Assembly (NCBI GenBank): GCA_029721515.1 | Contig: CM056563.1 | Location: forward strand, 14,774,454-14,838,453 | Length of the DNA: 64,000 nt | DNA from: Synanceia verrucosa | Lineage: Eukaryota > Chordata > Actinopteri > Perciformes > Synanceiidae | Reading direction: 5' to 3' | Shown: positions 59,715 to 64,000 of the stretch, piece after piece | Layout of the letters: each line of letters starts with the position of its first letter | Position numbering within the stretch: the first letter of the stretch is position 1 | Notes under the pieces: model-generated | Told to the model about the DNA's origin: nothing | The model's database searches: none | The model's input: the letters and a program-made list of their open reading frames with translations, nothing else | Program-made: the position numbers and the translations under genes

Positions 59715-61302
59715 GTAGGACCTCCATCTGTGTGTATGTGGGCTGCTTTGTGTGTATGTGTGTGCAAACACAGTGCACATATTCGTCCAGGCTGTGTCGT
59801 TTCTTCACTCAGCACACCCAGGTCACATCGGTCATACTATTTATTCTATAATTACACACAAATTACACATTGTTAATATTCAAAGCTGATATTATTCCAT
59901 TCTAAATTTTAACATTTTTAGGGAAAAAATAATGATTTAAATTGAGTTAGAGACTGATAGTGGAGAGTCAGTTTTGAACATTTACAGAAACAAAAATCAG
60001 ATTAAATAACTCTTAAATTACACTTCACTGTCTTGCTGTTTGACTAATTGTTTTATATTAGATACTGTGTGTGTATGTTTGTAATATATATTAAATAGTT
60101 GTATACTCACACAATACTGTTATATTTTATACCCATTACTATACATTTTTTGATATGTAATACTGTTTTATTAAATTACATGCTATAATCTGTTTATATG
60201 TTAATATAGATGAACACTAAATATCATTACCTAATCATATTATTCTGGTGTACACTGTTACTAACCCCTCATGATTTTGCTGCTTCTGATCACACCTCTG
60301 TGTCACTCTTGTGTTGCCTTGTAATTTTCACTCTGGTATAGTTCATATTTTTATTTCTATTTTGTGTTTATATACTTATAATTTTAATCTAAATGCTGAC
60401 ACATTCATTTATAATTATACGTATAGCTATGACTGCAGCTAGAGAGAATAGCGGGTTAAATCCATTGCAAACCTACATAACACACTATAGTTTCATAAAA
60501 AGAACATGATGTTCCTGATGATGATAATGTTACTTGATCAATGAGCTAATTTACCAACAAGCTTTCGGGTTTTTTTTTTGTTTACTTAATGTGAGCAAGC
60601 TTCTATACAGAAGATGGCTGAGTATTCTCACCATTATAATGGACTTTAAATGGCAGCCCTTTATCTTTATATCTACATCTGGCTGTCTTGTACAGGCTTA
60701 AATTCAGAGTGGGTGAGAAAGTAAGAAAGAAAAGAACAGAAAAGAGAGAGAGATGTGGCTAAAGGAAGGACTTAGAAAGGGAGATAGATGATTATGTATT
60801 TTCATCCCTGTCCCTCTCTCCTGCCACTTTTTGCCTCCCTCTTCCCACTTCCTTGTTTCTTTCATTTCATCTTTCCTCACATCTCTTTCTATCCTCTTCG
60901 CCTCCTTTCCTTTATACTCCTCCTTTCTGCTTCCATCTTTCCATCATTTACCTCTTCCTTCATGCCTCCCCCTTCCCCTCTTCCTCAGGCCAGATAATCT
61001 GTGCACTCTGTCTGTCCTTAGCCATGATGCTGTTGTGGTCTCTGATAGCACCTCAAACCACAGTTAATCAAAACCTGAGACCTCCGTTATTGGGGTGGCA
61101 AGGGGTCACCGCTCGTGCGTGCCTGTATGTGTGTGTATGTTTACCCTTTTACACTGGGTATTGACAGAAAGCACTCTTTGAGAGACGTGTGCTTTAACCA
61201 ATCTTATTTCTATTCAGGTCACATCTGTGTGTACAGTATGTGGTTTAGTCTGCTGCAATCTGCACCGTCTCCACCCAATCATTGAGACTAGCTTTTTCAT
61301 GT

Positions 61303-61307
<5 letters not shown>

Positions 61308-61333
<26 letters not shown>

Positions 61334-61360
61334 GCACACACACACACACACACACACACC
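61308..61360. repeat. (CA)n microsatellite
   Basis: About 50 bases of CA with one gc interruption. Confidence 0.95.
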
Positions 61361-61508
61361 CTTTGTTAGTGTGCTGACGGGAGGTAGAGTTTGTTGTTGT
61401 AAACAGAGAGCCTGTGAAATTGATCAGTACCACTTGACTGTGGTGCAGAGGAAGAGACTGAAAGCAAGAGAGACACAGAGACCCAAAGTGGAAACATAAT
61501 TGGGAGCT

Positions 61509-61509
<1 letters not shown>

Positions 61510-61547
<38 letters not shown>

Positions 61548-61562
61548 CTCTCTCTCTCTCTC
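61510..61562. repeat. (CT)n tract
   Basis: About 50 bases of CT with one gc interruption. A (GA)n tract follows at 61783-61811. Confidence 0.95.
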
Positions 61563-61779
61563 CACACAGAGAGAGACTTCCATGATGATCAAGAGATAAA
61601 AATTCAGTAACTGCACTAAAATATGGATATGCACTAAAAATATAAAATGTGTCCCCTTGAGGCACAGGACGAACAGACAGGGAGAGGAGAGAAATATGGA
61701 GAGGTACCGAGACGAGCGAGCGATGGAGACAGATGGGCTGAGATAGCAAGAGCAAATGAGCATGAGAGAAAGAGACACA

Positions 61780-61810
<31 letters not shown>

Positions 61811-62282
61811 GAAGGATGAGGTGGAACTGAGCCACCAGCATGTGTCCTCTTTTTTTATTTTTTACACCCACTACAGGTGTTAAGTACTCAGGTTTTCAAG
61901 GCATCCACACCTGCTGTTCTCTGCAACATATACACATGCAGCAGAGAGTTAGCTAGAGCATGTATTTTTCACTTTTTTAAGAAGTGCTGCTTTGAAGTTT
62001 GCAAGACACGTAGAGTTGGATGTGTACAGCTTATGTAATCACCAGTGAATGACTGTTTTATTCTAAAGATGTGCAGACTGCAGCAAATCATGCAGGCGTA
62101 TTTGACTGCATCAGAATGTGTAAATTGAACTTCATGCTTTTTGATAAATTAGTATTATGCCACGCTAGCTGATCTACTTCAGCATAGTGGTTCTGATGGC
62201 CATCAGCATGTTCATGAAGTATTAGACAGAAGAAAAGGATGTAATGATGGTGACGGATGAAAAGACAGAGATTACGGAAACC

Positions 62283-62368
62283 ATGAATATGTGTACAAAA
62301 TGTCATGCTCATGTGTTTCTATCAATTATTGAACTATTTCAATCTGGACCAAAGTGGTGGATCACTTA
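62283..62368 (+). repeat. short fragment of the repeat at 45017-45490
   Basis: Shares the terminal blocks gtacaaaatg and ctggaccaaagtggtgga with 45419-45482. Confidence 0.45.
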
Positions 62369-62739
62369 CAGTAATTGACTAAACATTTTATTTCCTCCTG
62401 AAAAGCTCCCTCTGATAGTGTAAAAACTCATAGATATTTTATTAGTTGATTCCTTGTTTTTTTGAGAAAAAAAATGAAATACACATTTTTGGAATCAGTG
62501 ACATGGCAGGAGTGATGATGAAATTTCTCATTGCATTCAGAGTTGCAGAAAAACCTCACCAACTGAATGAGAAAAGAGTATTTACCGATCAGAATCAGGA
62601 TGTTATGTTTTATTCCTGCTGAGTAGATGGAGTGTGTAAATTGCTTCAGGAACTGCTGCAGTGTTAGCAGCCAGTTCACAGAATAATTATTACAGACAGC
62701 ATGGGATTTGTGCTTGGAGAATCACAATATGGAGAGCAG

Positions 62740-62940
62740 ACACACACACACACACACACACACAAAGCCCACGAGTGCTTCCATCCACACACTTTCATTT
62801 TCGATCCAGGCTTCACCATTTTTCTGAATCTTTATGAAGACACTCCACTTGAAGGAAAGATGTCTAAATCCATGGATAGATATTTTTTTTCTAGCTCTTC
62901 CACACCGTTATCCACATTCTCTCTCTGTACTTGTTTTTCT

Positions 62941-62977
<37 letters not shown>
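62740..62977. repeat. two (CA)n microsatellites
   Basis: CA runs at 62740-62764 and 62944-62976. Confidence 0.9.
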
Positions 62978-62983
<6 letters not shown>

Positions 62984-63614
62984 ATAGGAGAGGGGGAGCA
63001 GAATCCATTTTCCTGACATAATTTTGTCTGACAGCAGTGACAGATACTGTTTTATGACTGAATGAGTTTCTCCACGCTATTAGGAACTCATTCTCCCATA
63101 ATGCAACTTGCCACATAGCGATAACTCTCCCAGTGAGACTGGCACAGAGAAGGTGCTCAGTTATAAGAGCGCTGACCCTTGCTTTTTTTCTTTATTCTTT
63201 TATCGTTCTCTCTAACTTATTCAGCCGGGTCCTGGTTTATTGTAGCCCTTTAGTGTGTGAGAGAAAGCGTAGAAAAGAGAAGACAATGTGAACTGGATGA
63301 AATAGAGCGCCAGAGATAAAGGTACAAAGAGCAAGGCCTTTCAAAATCAAGATGCATAAGCTGAAGAACAAAATAGAGAGGGCATAAAAAAGGACGGCTG
63401 ATTTGAAGTGTTATGAAAAAGCTAACATGGGATTTGCAGAAAAAAAAGATGATGAGATGAAACACAGTTGTTCTGGGGCAGAGTGTCATCTCATCGCCAA
63501 GTGGCTCTGAATTCACCATGGGTGATGGTGCAATAGGATTGCTGCCATGGGATGTTATAATGCGGTAATCCCACAGGCCCTATCATTGTAACCTCCCACT
63601 GGCCTTGCTGTCAC

Positions 63615-63617
<3 letters not shown>

Positions 63618-63646
<29 letters not shown>

Positions 63647-63649
63647 GCT

Positions 63650-63694
<45 letters not shown>

Positions 63695-63718
63695 GTGTGT
63701 GTGTGTGTGTGTGTGTGA
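63618..63718. repeat. (CA)n-(TA)n-(TG)n self-complementary microsatellite
   Basis: CA (63618-63646), short spacer agctttc, TA (63653-63691), then TG (63692-63718). Confidence 0.95.
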
Positions 63719-63884
63719 TAACTGGTGTTTCATACAGGAAGATTCAGCGTTCTGCTGCCTGGCCGGTCGATAGAGAGAATCCTCTCTCCTCTCTGGGCAT
63801 TAATTTATAACCCCTCTTTCTTTAATTAGAGAGAAGGAGAGACAAAGAAGAAGACAGGATATCACAAGAGCTGCTGAAGTCAGC

Positions 63885-63916
63885 TCTTCCTCCTCCTCCT
63901 CCTCCTCCTCCTCCTT
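63885..63916. repeat. (TCC)n microsatellite
   Basis: About ten TCC units. Confidence 0.95.
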
Positions 63917-64000
63917 TCTCTTTTTCAACCATCTTCTGAGTGGAACTTTTATCTCTCCTTCTAAGTTCATCGATTCAACCAACCAAATCAGAGCCAACCT

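Larger units (their letters stand above)
59715..64000 (+). other. grin2a: downstream grin2a intron (partial)
   Basis: Begins at the donor gtagga. The next exon should start with the residues leading into ligand-binding lobe S1, and I see no such frame up to the window end. Contents are AT-rich DNA (59880-60560), pyrimidine-rich DNA (60790-60985), several microsatellites listed separately, and a short repeat fragment near 62283-62368. Nothing else is recognised. Confidence 0.85.

Noticed and set aside
60970..61070. Acceptor-like pyrimidine tract ending ctcag at 60988 followed by an open frame
   Set aside because: The following frame does not resemble the expected GluN2A residues after LNKDREWEK, and no donor with matching phase was evident.

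Overview
This window is vertebrate, almost certainly teleost, genomic DNA. The evidence is GT-AG introns, very dense (CA)n/(TG)n tracts, tRNA-derived V-SINE-type elements, Tc1-like and hAT-like DNA transposons, and fish-type non-LTR retrotransposon fragments. No bacterial, viral or CRISPR feature was seen.

Only one host gene can be supported, and only three of its coding exons lie here, all on the + strand: 44570-44736, 47549-47977 and 59600-59714. Spliced, they give 237 codons of the amino-terminal domain (ATD) of an NMDA-receptor GluN2 subunit. GluN2A is the best match, so the gene is called grin2a (teleost co-ortholog, aa or ab not determined). Exon phases fit perfectly. The 5' coding exon (signal peptide to residue 138) and all exons for the ligand-binding domain, membrane segments and C-tail lie outside the window.

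Layout: 1-44569 is the long upstream intron. It holds scattered transposable-element remnants: a LINE/V-SINE junction near 15.5-16.4 kb, a cluster of TTAA-flanked inverted-repeat elements at 20.3-22.35 kb, a decayed Tc1 piece at 28.2 kb, hAT-like copies at 11.4 and 31.6 kb, V-SINEs at 39.8 and 42.7 kb, and many microsatellites. 44737-47548 is a 2.8-kb intron carrying a 540-bp hAT-like element with a perfect 8-bp target duplication. 47978-59599 is an 11.6-kb intron carrying a nearly intact Tc1 element (50820-52428) and two almost identical 1.43-kb direct copies (52853-54284 and 57952-59376). 59715-64000 is the start of the next intron and is mostly simple repeats.

Points most worth checking: (1) the 44737-47548 intron splits what I recall as a single 593-bp coding exon in human GRIN2A; (2) the zinc-site position equivalent to GluN2A Glu266 is Asp here; (3) the 99%+ identical duplication next to the third exon is either very recent or an assembly artefact; (4) the Tc1 transposase is broken only by one extra base in a homopolymer. 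I did not find a convincing undescribed biological system; the rest is intronic repeat biology.
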